Origin: Prostheceraeus crozeri
Taxonomy: Eukaryota; Platyhelminthes; Polycladida; Euryleptidae
Assembly (NCBI GenBank): GCA_907163375.1
Contig: CAJQUW010010381.1
Span: 28,501 to 92,500 of the forward strand
Direction: 5' to 3'
Length of the DNA: 64,000 nt
Part shown: piece after piece, positions 8,529 to 17,960 of the stretch
Layout: every line of letters starts with the position of its first letter
How positions within the stretch are numbered: position 1 is the stretch's first letter
Made by a program: the position numbers and the translations under genes
The notes under the pieces: generated by a model
Told to the model about the DNA's origin: nothing
The model's database searches: none
What the model saw: only the letters and a program-made list of their open reading frames with translations

Positions 8529-9295
8529 AAAATGACGGGTAATATCGACAGCTAAAAACAGTTTTAGGGCTCTCGCGGCTGCATTTCTCGGTTTTTATAT
8601 GAATTATGATATCCAAAAAATCTCTTCTTACTCGGGTACATTTATCCATTCATTTAATTTCTGATTTTAAGTGAAAAGTGAAGTGCAGCCTGCAGTGATA
8701 TTCGCATAATATCGACACAATGCAGGGCGATATGGACGATTCCCTAAAGAAGCGTCAAAAAAAGGACAAGTAAATTAAACTAAAAAAATTGTATATTATA
8801 CGAAACGACATTTTGCACATCTGTTGTCTCTTTGATAGTCTGAAAATGCGAAACTTCATCACTCATCACTCTCCGCTGCGTTACACACTTGTGTTACATG
8901 CATGAAAATGTGTGGAATTCTTCGTCGTCTTTGACGAAGATTTGTTCGCCTATCTACACTGCTTTCAGCTATAGTGAAATTTCAACTAATCCGACAATCA
9001 AAGAAGCTACAAATTTCGCTTCATGCTAATATAAATCGTCTTTAATCTACCATACCTGGCAAATTTCGACGCTTCTTTCTGGGACTGTCGATATTACCCG
9101 ACAAAGTGTCGATATTGTACGAACATCATTATAGTTTACACACCTTGCTTTTCACCTATAATCAAAAATTAAATCGATAAACTAACAATTCGAGCAAGAA
9201 GAGATCACTTGGATATCACGGTTCATATCTAAGCCAAGAAATACAGCCGTGAGGGCCCGAAAACTATTTCACTGTCGATAATACCTGATTTTACC
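8529..9295. mobile_element. Fold-back DNA element (~770 bp, arms ~240 bp or more)
   Basis: The left half and the reverse complement of the right half align over at least 240 bases. Matching pairs include GGTAATATCGACAG with its partner at 9270-9285, GGGCTCTCGCGGCTG with the partner at 9228-9245, ATATCCAAAAAATCTCTTCT with the partner at 9195-9215, and AATATCGACAC with the partner at 9105-9120. Weaker similarity continues toward a short loop near 8850-8950. This is a large imperfect palindrome without coding capacity, typical of fold-back or long-TIR MITEs. A target duplication is not clear. Confidence 0.8.
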
Positions 9296-9746
9296 CTACG
9301 AGATGCTGGTTTGAAATGTACATTTACATGCACATAGTTGATTTATCACATTCTACATCATACTGAGAGCAGATGCGAGTTGGAAAGTTTTAAGCAGACA
9401 TAAAGTCTGTGGACGGAACATGATGTTTGTTTCTGTCATGTAGCTAGTAAATTACTTGTTTAATTGATCTTGCCGTTGAATATAGCTTATATAACGATGA
9501 GGGTTGACATATTTCCACTTTTTTATATGATAAGAGAAGACCGCAAGAATTTGCTTTTGATCAGACATTCAGAGAGTTCAACCATCACCCTACACCTCCA
9601 ATTTTCGATTCCGTTGATGCCATAGACTCTACTGATTTCCGACTACCCGTATAATCTTTACCATACGAAAATCCGGAATACATAATGCAACGTACAAATA
9701 TCACGGACAGGCATAGTAAAGCGATGTACACTTGTAATATTTGTAT
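9296..9746. other. Non-coding stretch downstream of the neuropeptide gene
   Basis: No supported gene. A 60-residue minus-strand frame at 9585-9767 begins just past the poly(A) signal of the neuropeptide gene and is hydrophobic at its N-terminus, but has no further support. Confidence 0.4.
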
Positions 9747-9752
9747 TTTATT
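9747..9752 (-). terminator. Poly(A) signal AATAAA of the neuropeptide gene
   Basis: On the minus strand AATAAA lies about 50 bases after the TAA stop of the neuropeptide F/Y precursor, at the expected place for a short 3' UTR. Confidence 0.6.
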
Positions 9753-9802
9753 AAAATATTGCGGCATGACATTTTCGGGTAGCAGTCTGCTTTTGGGTTC
9801 AC

Positions 9803-9860
9803 TTAAAAAGTTGATTCAGTCTCGATATCTGATCGTCGAACGAAGTTCCTTTTCCCGAAT
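9803..9860 (-). CDS. NPF: Neuropeptide F/Y precursor, last coding exon
   Basis: On the minus strand a good acceptor (TTGTTCTTTTTTCAG) ends at 9861. The exon supplies the last base of a split Arg codon (CG|A), then FGKR, then NFVRRSDIETESTF and a TAA stop at 9805-9803. It therefore completes RPR-F-G-K-R: the Phe is the amidated C-terminus, Gly the amide donor, and Lys-Arg the prohormone-convertase site. The short acidic remainder is the C-terminal flanking peptide. It was found by searching for an acceptor followed by F/Y-G in the only phase compatible with the upstream exon. Confidence 0.87.
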
Positions 9861-10140
9861 CTGAAAAAAGAACAAGATTCTATGTTGCGTCATTGAAATG
9901 AAGATCATTTGTGACTGCGATATTTCGTGACGATAAAATACGTGTTAAATAAGATAATAAGTGCATATCAGCTGACATCAGGCTATTCACGATGAGCGCA
10001 TTTGTCTGATGTGTGATGACATCCCAATAATTAGCCTTCAGTAAATGTAACTGCTTTTCCCGTTTAGTGCAGAAAATCACGACATTTATCGGTATGGGAA
10101 AGTCTTTTAAACTTAATCGCCTACGCATTCTGACCGTCAA

Positions 10141-10706
10141 TTTTTACTCCCTGACAAAATTTACTCCCCAGTAAATTTTTCCTAGGATATTTTTACTCCC
10201 CAGTAAATTTTGCCTAGGAAATTTTTACTCCCCCAGTAAATTTTTCCTAGGATATATTTACTCCCCCCTGACAAAATTTACTCCCCCAGTAAGATATCTC
10301 CCCAGTTAGATATCTCTGATATGAGATAGAATTTCACAATTCTGATTGCAGATTCGTTCTTAGGAACCTCAAATTGATGGGACTAGCATGAATTGAAGAA
10401 AACAGTAGTCAGTAACAAAAAATGGTTCCGCTAACTTCACAAACTGACTTCCAAAAAAGTAAAATCGCATTTACTGAGCAAAAACTGGGTTTTTGTGGGA
10501 TAACAATGACAGATTTGAAATCAGCGAGTCAAACTGCATCGGATAGGCTAAATTTACTAGGGAGTAGAATATTCTAGGCCAAATTTACTGGGGGAGTAAA
10601 TTTTGTCAGGGGGGAATAAATAGTTCCTAGGCAAATTTTACTGGGGGAGTAAAAATTTCCTAGGAAAAATTTGCTGGGGAGTAAATTTTGTCAGGGAGTA
10701 AAAATA
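10141..10706. mobile_element. MITE with long TIRs built of ~30-bp subrepeats, inside the intron
   Basis: The left arm (10141-10300) starts TTTTTACTCCCTGACAAAAT and repeats units of the type TTTACTCCCCAGTAAATTTT followed by TCCTAGGA. The right arm (10550-10706) is the inverse, ending AATTTTGTCAGGGAGTAAAA. Arms of about 150 bases enclose about 250 bases of unrelated sequence with no coding capacity. Target duplication is uncertain. Family unassigned. Confidence 0.85.
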
Positions 10707-11429
10707 AACTGCTACACCGGCAGCATCAATTCATGGAACTCCTACATAATCAGGAAGTTTCAAATAAGAACCGTATCATTTTTGATGAAGCTAATTTTGA
10801 TTCAAATCATTGATGCCACTTTGACCATATTTTCGCAAATGAAAGCTTATAGTGAGCTGATATATCCAACATGTAGACACATTTCCAATCAAAAAGATTA
10901 AAGAAACCATATGAACAACGCTCCCGGCAAGGTTCTGTCAAATCCTGGGTGCCACTCATGAGTAGACTGAATATTGGCAACATTTACATAGAATACATAT
11001 TTTTCGAAACATATGTTTTATTTGCCAATGTTAATCGAAATTTTAAATATTCAACATTTTTGTTAAATTGCCATACATACGTGCACTTCAATTGTATAGC
11101 AGGGAGAATGGCGCACCATGAGACATTAATCAATTTTTTTCCCTCGACTAAGTTCTATTGATGCTAAAGAACTAAACTTACCGATTTGATAATGTTGGAA
11201 AGTCATGTTGCTCATATGTGATTTCAAGGTCATTGGTTAACACTATGTGTCAAATTACAAACTTTTCAGGAGAAGCATAACACTGTCTATAGATTCCAAT
11301 TCTTATGAAAATGGAAATCATCTTAGCATGTGGTTTTTAACATCCTTCTACTATCGACAAGATGTTTTCAAATACAAATTGAATCCAAGAAAGGGCTGCA
11401 ATTGGGTGTAATTCATTTTAAGAATGCAC

Positions 11430-11625
11430 GTGTGCGATATTACTTGCTAAAACACATGTGAGATATTAACCAAGAATGCATTATCATATGACATAGCAAT
11501 ATTTGTTGCTGCAGCACATGTGAGATAAAGGCATTGATACAGCTTTTATCGAAAAAAACGAAAATTGCTAAAATAGCACATGTGAGATATTGCCGTGGTC
11601 CCTAAAATGCACACATGTGATATTA
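11430..11625. repeat. Five copies of a CACATGTGAGATAT motif
   Basis: CACATGTGAGATATT or close variants occur near 11431 (CGTGTGCGATATTA), 11454, 11514, 11578 and 11612. Spacing is irregular (about 20-65 bases). Each core is a CACATGTG palindrome (an E-box CANNTG) followed by AGATAT. It lies in the neuropeptide gene intron. Confidence 0.75.
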
Positions 11626-11894
11626 TCGCGACAACGACGAGTTATACTGTATTATCACGGCATGATTCATAGACTCATAAAATATCATTCCAACATTGAA
11701 AGCCAATGCGATTCGCTGAGTAGCATCTAGAAGATCACAGCAAACTTTTTAGATTGCTGGTTTTGATTTCGATTTTGAAGCAGAGACATTTTGAATCTAC
11801 CTATTTATATACCTATATATTACCTATATATTATGTACCTATCAAATTGTCAACTTTTCCTAAGTATTCAATCTGCTCGCTACAAAGGACTTAC

Positions 11895-12091
11895 CGCGGT
11901 CGCTCCACCATTCTGAAATAGTTTCCCAATGCAGAGAGATAGGCTGCTACTTGGTCTTTGGATGTCACATCTGCTGGTGGAGGAGGAGGTCTGAATCTCA
12001 TGCCACAAGAGTCCTGAGCTCTCAGAACGAGGATAAATTGGATGATAATACCCAAAGGCAGGAATCGTGAGCAACTACGCAGCAATGGCAT
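11895..12091 (-). CDS. NPF: Neuropeptide F/Y precursor, first coding exon (signal peptide and mature peptide)
   Basis: Starting at the ATG at 12091, 65 codons plus CG are read before the GTAAGT donor. Residues 1-25 form a signal peptide (hydrophobic core LGIIIQFILVL, cut after LRA). The mature peptide follows from Gln26, which could become pyroglutamate: QDSCGMRFRPPPPP, then a helical part ending AAYLSALGNYFRMVERPR. The pattern YLSAL-x2-Y-x5-RPRF and the N-terminal polyproline fit the NPY/NPF family (vertebrate NPY has YYSALRHYINLITRQRY). With the last exon the precursor has 84 residues and a 42-residue amidated peptide, acting as a secreted ligand for NPY-type G-protein-coupled receptors. 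An acceptor (TTTCTGTTTTCTGTTGACAG) ends five bases before the ATG, so at least one 5' non-coding exon lies further right. Confidence 0.9.
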
Positions 12092-12096
12092 AATAA

Positions 12097-12870
12097 CTGT
12101 CAACAGAAAACAGAAAAAAATATGAATATAAACGAGCTGAGGATTCCATGACATACAGGAACTCACAAGGCCATAAACTGCAACCTTGAAGACCTACAGA
12201 GGACCTCAGCTGCATCAATTTTATGCATTGCATCATATTTACCTCTTGCCACAAATTCGGAGGCCCACAAGACGATGCTCATCAAATGGCGAGCTTTAAT
12301 TGTCATATGCGGTTATTCATAGTAGTACCGTGATTAAATAGTTCATGACATGCAATATTGTAGGGTTCATAAAATTATTTGGTCTTAACCGGTCCCGCTA
12401 CTTCTTATAGAGATCTACGGTGTCACACAACGTGATCAAGCACAACATGATATGTTAAGACAAAAAAAGGAAAACTTAAACTTTCTATACTAAAGCTTTA
12501 AATAAACATTTACAGCAGCGCTAAGATAAAAAAATTACAGTCTTGTAATTAGAGAAAGGATAAAAATTCCTTTTGCTGACGTAGGGACGTAGGGATGGAC
12601 TGCGAAAAATATCGCAGTGGCTTCAACGGTCTATTCACAATTGTGTGTTATTCGCGGCTGAAGTTACAAATGCATGTGATTACCTTGCCAAATAAATTTA
12701 TGAATAAGAGTGTTTTGTGCAATTTTAAGCATTATGAAGACAATAGAAAGTTTATTTCGAAAATTCCGAATTCACTTGTATTAAATGTGTCTTTCAATCA
12801 GGGCGCTCATCAAAGCTAACATTGAAATCATCTTAAGTGACCCATAGAGTGTTCCATTGACCCCTGGATT
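12097..12870. other. Upstream intron/5' region of the neuropeptide gene, no gene seen
   Basis: The acceptor before the first coding exon implies that intron sequence and a 5' UTR exon lie in or beyond this stretch. I cannot place the exon or promoter. Confidence 0.4.
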
Positions 12871-13790
12871 TGTATGAAATGTATGCGTCATGTGTAAATG
12901 CAATTAAAGCATCCTCATCACATCAAGTTGGATATTGTCAATTGTCTAGTGAGAAGAGCAAAGGAAGCTTGTTCCGGATGTGCTGGAGAGAGAGCTTAAA
13001 TTTTTACAAAGAATTTTCACCGACAATGGATATCCAGGAAAATGAGTGCAGAGATCGTATCATACCATGAGTGATGAAAATACAGATTCCGCCTCCAATT
13101 CTGATGGAGACCGGAACTGTCTCGTGATGCTCCCGTATGTTAAAGGTGTTAGTGATAAAATACAAAGGTTGGTTTTGAGTAATGGGGTACAAACTGCATT
13201 TCAACCAAACATGAGTCTGCGGCATTGTCTCACTAAAGTTAAAGAAAAGGCCTCTTATGTAAATACGAGCAATATTGTCTACAAAATAAACTGTAAGGAT
13301 TGTGATCAGTTTTACATAGGAGAAAATGAAAGGAAACTAAACACACGTGTGGATGAGAATACACGTGATACTCGTGACTTTCGTCTCACTTCAGCAGTAT
13401 CTGAGCATGCGCACAACATTTGTTATCAACCCAATTTCGAGGCATCTATAATCGCCAAGGAGAAAGACTTTCGAAGAAGAAAGCAGATAGAAACTATGTA
13501 TATTTCAGCTAACCGAGACAGGGTATGTAACAGAGATAATGGTGTTGGAATTAATGACTTATGGAGACTTTTAAACCATCGATTCTCTTATCAATTTAGA
13601 CTTAAAAGCATGTCACTTTTATCTCTTAAGTATACTTTTATCTCTATCTTTATTAAATTGTATTGATTGCTCTTGTGACTTCTCACTAATCGTGCATGCA
13701 TCCACTCTGTACGATCAAATACTACTCTGTACTCTGTAATGATCAAGGTGGGCAGATCAGTCACCGAAACGTCTGCTTCAATATGTTATT
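12870..13790 (+). mobile_element. Penelope-like element remnant (RT tail and GIY-YIG endonuclease)
   Basis: The clearest part is a frame at 13046-13666. It holds a GIY-YIG endonuclease domain: SNIVYKINCKDCDQFYIGEN, a following Arg (KLNTRVDEN) and SAVSEHAHNI. The GIY motif appears as IVYK and YIG as FYIG. Upstream, fragments resemble the linker after the reverse transcriptase (FHRQWISRKMSAEIV). It ends with a hammerhead-like motif at 13738-13780 (CACCGAAACGTC). Truncated and with several breaks. Confidence 0.82.
13738..13780 (+). ncRNA. Hammerhead-ribozyme-like motif, Penelope terminal repeat
   Basis: TGATCAAGGTG, an 11-base loop, CACC, then GAAACGTC: a degenerate CUGAUGA box, a GGTG/CACC stem II and the GAAA box followed by a GUC-type cleavage triplet. 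Hammerheads are known in Penelope-like element terminal repeats. Activity is not claimed. Confidence 0.45.
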
Positions 13791-14034
13791 TATTTACAGT
13801 TGGAGCATTTTCCGAAAAACACACATTTGAATACGTCATATTTACCTTTCTTTGCAAATCAATCCAAATAGAATTTCGTACTTAAATAGCTTGATTGTAA
13901 TTCATTAAGGGGGCATCATTTTCATTAATTTCTAGTCGTCTAATATGCCTGATATGCAAATCAAAACTGCTTATAATCTCTGAAGAAAATAAAGAATGAT
14001 CGCTCCTTTTTCCGCGTAGTTTTTTATTTAAAAT

Positions 14035-14440
14035 TGTCAAAACTCGCCCGCGTTTCGCCCTTCCGACAGCCTCAAGGGCTTTGAATGTGACACAACTGTT
14101 GAAAAATTGGTCTTACATACAAATCACTGGTCTAATCAGGGCAACTCATCAAATCAGCTCATGACATCTGTTCAATTGCGGCGTTTTCAACACAATATAG
14201 CGTGATTCAGCCATTCTAATAATTATAAAGTAATCGTCGTATTTTGTCTATCCAAAATCTTGTAACTAAAATCATCAATGGTCATCACTTCACCGCAATG
14301 GCCTAGCAAGTTATGGTCAGTCAATGCACTTTTACATCTCGATTCTTTAAACTACGTTAGTGTTCGTGGAATCTAGTTCTGAAGGTCGACATATTTTACC
14401 TGTGTACTTCTTTTGGCAAAGATTGCAAGCGAATTCATAA
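14035..14440 (-). mobile_element. Penelope-like element fragment (GIY-YIG and terminal repeat)
   Basis: The minus strand encodes IIYEFACNLCQKKYTGK near 14390-14440, then ALTDHNLLGHCGEVMTIDDF toward 14270, which matches the Cys-containing GIY-YIG endonuclease of Penelope-like elements. The left end carries CCCTTGAGGCTGTCGGAAGG followed by GCGAAACGCGGGCG, the hammerhead-type terminal signature. The element is 5' truncated and decayed. It lies head to head with the Penelope remnant at 12.9-13.8 kb. Confidence 0.7.
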
Positions 14441-14626
14441 ATTACATAAATATAATATTCATAAATATCATAATAAAAAAATTTCATGTTTAAAATTCCC
14501 TACAATCTGATGAAATGTTTGCATTTTTTGCATTTTTGCTGCACGCATCTTTTGTGTATTGAGCCTACATTCCTTGGTGTTCCCACAAATAAATCCCTCA
14601 ATAAAAAAGAAGATCATTATGCGATG

Positions 14627-15355
14627 CAGGGATGCGGAGTCGGAGTCCTATCAAATGATAGAACTCTGGACTCCGGCCTATAACTAGACCCGAAATATAT
14701 TACAAACAAATTATTTATTCTCGTTCATAGCTGTCTGTCACTGTCTTGATGTCAACTTTCTCCGTCAAACAAAAGTGCAGAGACTCAGTACATGCAAAGC
14801 TTGTAATAGTTGAGGGAATGAACCGTGATAGTGGAAAAAGGACTGCCTTTTCACTCGGCGATTTAGTAGAGAAGACAAGCCTTCCTAGCCTCAATCAAAC
14901 CTACGCACCAAAGGTCACATCAGAGACAAAAATGAAATACTAGTTTGTTTGAGAACGTTGCCTCTTACCATCACGTTAATCGTGTGTGATGGCTCCTCTA
15001 AAGCACATATAAAAATCGAAAGTGAACTCATATTTTTTGGAGAAGGATGGGGGATTTTCCTGCCTGGTAGAGACTGGAGAAAAACAGTATGAACCACACA
15101 TCAAGAAGATGGGAGGAGCCGAGTCATATGCATCCAACTGAAAGCGACATTTGATAAACTTTCATCGAAAATGATTGATAATTGATACAATAATGATCAC
15201 TAAATATAGGTTCAGGTAAGCCTATAATGATCTATGATGTTGGTTACCAGTTTTTTTTTCAAAAAACTAGGCTATATATACTTACCACCCGGAGTCCTAT
15301 CAACCCCTGGAGTAGGAGTCGGAGTCCTATCAAAATGGTAGGATCCGCATCCCTG
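14627..15355. mobile_element. hAT-type MITE with 8-bp target duplication
   Basis: The left end CAGGGATGCGGA and right end TCCGCATCCCTG are inverse copies. Flanking eight-base sequences ATGCGATG (14619-14626) and ATACGATG (15356-15363) differ at one base, giving the 8-bp duplication of hAT elements. Subterminal sequence is rich in GGAGTCGGAGTCCTATCA on both sides. There is no transposase, so it is non-autonomous (729 bp). Confidence 0.88.
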
Positions 15356-15363
15356 ATACGATG

Positions 15364-16435
15364 ACACAATTTTTGAGATACTTCTGCTACCTTTCATAAT
15401 TTTTTAGCTGCCACGCTTTATTGGACCTACCAAGTAAAGGATTAACACAGTGCCAATAATTTTGATTTCGAAGTGCAGTGTATAAATTGGAATTCTCGAA
15501 ATTCATGATGTTTTAGTGATCTATCAACTATGACGACATATTTCAACAAGCGCTGACTAATAAGCTTAGATTGCGAACAAAATGATTTAAATGATATTTT
15601 TGAAATTATCAAACTTTCCTTTTTGAAACAGTGAAGGTAACCAGCTCAAAGGATTGTAAATGAGCAAACACTCACTTATTTATTGACATGTTATTACATT
15701 GTCCTTTAACACAGACCATTTTCATTTTGTAATACTTGCTCTACTACGACAAAGAGACTAACACTTTTGATAGTAAATTAGCTTTCAGCACAGCTCCTTT
15801 AATAATATTTGACCATGCAAATTTTAATTCAAGTAAAAGCAAAATATTCCCGACTAGTTTCTACCATTCACTCTTTGTCAAAGCATGCACAAATGAAAAC
15901 ACTAAACTTGTAAATACTGGACACATGTCCATGAGAGATAAAAAGATTAGTTCAATTAAGTTGTTTCTCATGTACGTGTGTCGTGCATTTTGTACAGGAA
16001 GTGTGATCATTTCCCTTGACAGAGAGCTGTATTTTTTATTTTATTTTATTATTTTATTTTTTTATTTTAGCTGTATTACAGAGAATTTTGTTTTACATAA
16101 ATTCATGACCTATTGAGTGAAGATAAAAAGAATGTGTTTTACCCTTAGAATGAAGACAAATGAAAGTGAAGTTTTCAATTTGACACAAGAAATATTAAGA
16201 GCTAATAAGCAAGATAACAGTATAATGTGCTTTAAATTGCTGTATTTGTGTTTATTTGCAGTGACAGTTCTGTTGATTTTTATATTGTTATAAAGCAATG
16301 AAATGTTAATTTCTGGTCTTTTAGCTTTTTTATTTTATTCAATATTGCATGTACAGTACATGTATATAGTGTTGCAATTAGTGTAAAAAAGAAGTTTTAA
16401 ATACATACCGTATAAATAGTAAAAATAGAGCACTC
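15364..16435. other. AT-rich stretch without a supported gene
   Basis: A 126-residue plus frame at 15736-16116 is AT-rich and ends in a TTTTATTTTATT tract; it shows no motif, and I regard it as chance. Confidence 0.4.
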
Positions 16436-16567
16436 TATTTTTGGCATATCGCTTATCGCTTTATTTTGGAAGTCCAAATTTATCGCTTTATCGTTATCGG
16501 ACTTAACGGAAAAATTTATCGTTGTATCGTTATCGCTTTATCGCTAAATTTATATCTGTCCACCACT
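16436..16567. mobile_element. hAT-like terminus (single end)
   Basis: On the minus strand the segment begins CAGTGGTGGACAGATATAAA and continues with repeated ATAAAGCGATAACG units. CAGTGGTGG-type termini with short subterminal repeats are typical of hAT transposons. The partner end was not found. Confidence 0.4.
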
Positions 16568-17904
16568 GTGAATTACTGAGTTTTTGTTGAAGCTTACCAT
16601 GAAACCATTACCCCTGTATCTGCCTATTTACCTTATCATTACTTATGGAGACCGTCGCATTAATGGAATTGACATAATTTAACTCCATAGAGTAGAGATG
16701 CAGTCTTTGTTTAACGCATTAGCAGATGCGATATGTCAAATACGCATAGGGTATATTAAAGAGAGGCCTACTTTGACTTGTGGAAAGCATCCTGGATCAT
16801 TCTGAATGCATGTTTTATAAATAGTCAATGTGCATTATGACAAAACATTACAAAATTCACGAAGTAGCAGAAAATGAATGCCTTTTTGTAAAATTGCAAC
16901 AGAATTGCTGAGAATATCCAAGAATTTCGAATATGAAAACTTTACAAGTCATTGGATGTACTAGCAGAACTGTCGAATCTCCATGAAACTAAATTACAGA
17001 CATTAGGTCTACTAGAGAATGAAGTCTAAATTTGTAAAACACCATGAATCATTTCGATGAAAAATTTGCGAATTGCCATGTACACCATTACAACACATTG
17101 AAAATCGGTAATATTTATCTGTGATGAATTTAAATCCCTTTAATAATCTCTGCTCAGTGGAAGGTGCTACCAAAATCATTTCAACCAACTTAAGCTAGCA
17201 ATGTCTTCAAAAATGACTAGCATCAGGAAAGTGCACTTTAGCTACATGATGCGACTGTAAGAAGAAACTCTAGTAAAAAGCAGCATCAATGTAAAAGCTA
17301 AAATTAGGTTGAAAGATGCGTTTCTCAGCGGCACTAGTGACAATTGTACCTAAAGAATATTATCAAATAAATTGATTTTCTATGTCGGATGACTCAATCA
17401 AATCTTAATAACTATTCTTAATTTAAATGTGGCCACTTATGATAAAAATTGCCACTACGCAAAATGTAAACATATTGACTAACTGCTATGTAACTATTGA
17501 TTCATATTTAATTATCATTAATGTTCAGTTGTAATCATTCTTATGATGAAAAACTTCAATATCATTCGTCAAGAACGTCATGAAGGCGGTTGAAAATCTA
17601 TTAAAACAAAGTGCTTTCATCGACCATGCCCAGCAGCGAAAGAACAGGGACACCGTATCAAGGGTACCATCCACTGACGTGTTATTTTTTCTATTCTTAC
17701 TGTACTTGTAGGCATATAGTGAGCTTGTAGTCAACTTGCAACCAGAGGGAATGATTCCGCTGCACTAAGTCTGAACTTGCAAATCACAGGTGATTACAAG
17801 AGCAATCTATTATTGTCTAGCCGCACAAGACAAGCAGCGCTTCGCGCATAAGTCGTTTTTCCATCATTTGAAATAAGCAGAAAGACGTCATGTTTAGCAA
17901 CAGA
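16568..17904. other. No gene or element recognised
   Basis: Only short AT-rich frames. No paired repeat was noticed. Confidence 0.35.
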
Positions 17905-17960
17905 TGTCTACTCTGGCGAGACTTTTCGACCTGCACAGCAAGCCATCGTCAGGCATAAAT
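17905..17960 (-). ncRNA. Hammerhead-like motif, isolated Penelope-type terminal repeat
   Basis: On the minus strand: CCTGACGATGG, then CTTGCTGTGCAGG forming stem II (CTTGC/GCAGG with one G-T pair), then TCGAAAAGTC. CUGACGA and GAAA boxes are exact. No Penelope coding sequence is adjacent, so this would be a solo terminal repeat. Confidence 0.4.

Larger units (their letters stand above)
9861..11894 (-). other. Phase-2 intron of the neuropeptide gene
   Basis: The donor GTAAGT (minus strand, 11894-11889) follows ACCGCG, and the acceptor lies at 9861. The intron splits the Arg codon of the RPRF ending, the position where introns interrupt NPY/NPF genes widely in animals. It carries a MITE (10141-10706) and a dispersed short repeat (11430-11625). 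Confidence 0.85.

Noticed and set aside
9585-9767. 60-residue frame with hydrophobic N-terminus downstream of the neuropeptide gene; considered as an alternative last exon
   Set aside because: It contains SYGK but no acceptor AG precedes it in the needed phase; the exon at 9860 with FGKR fits exactly.
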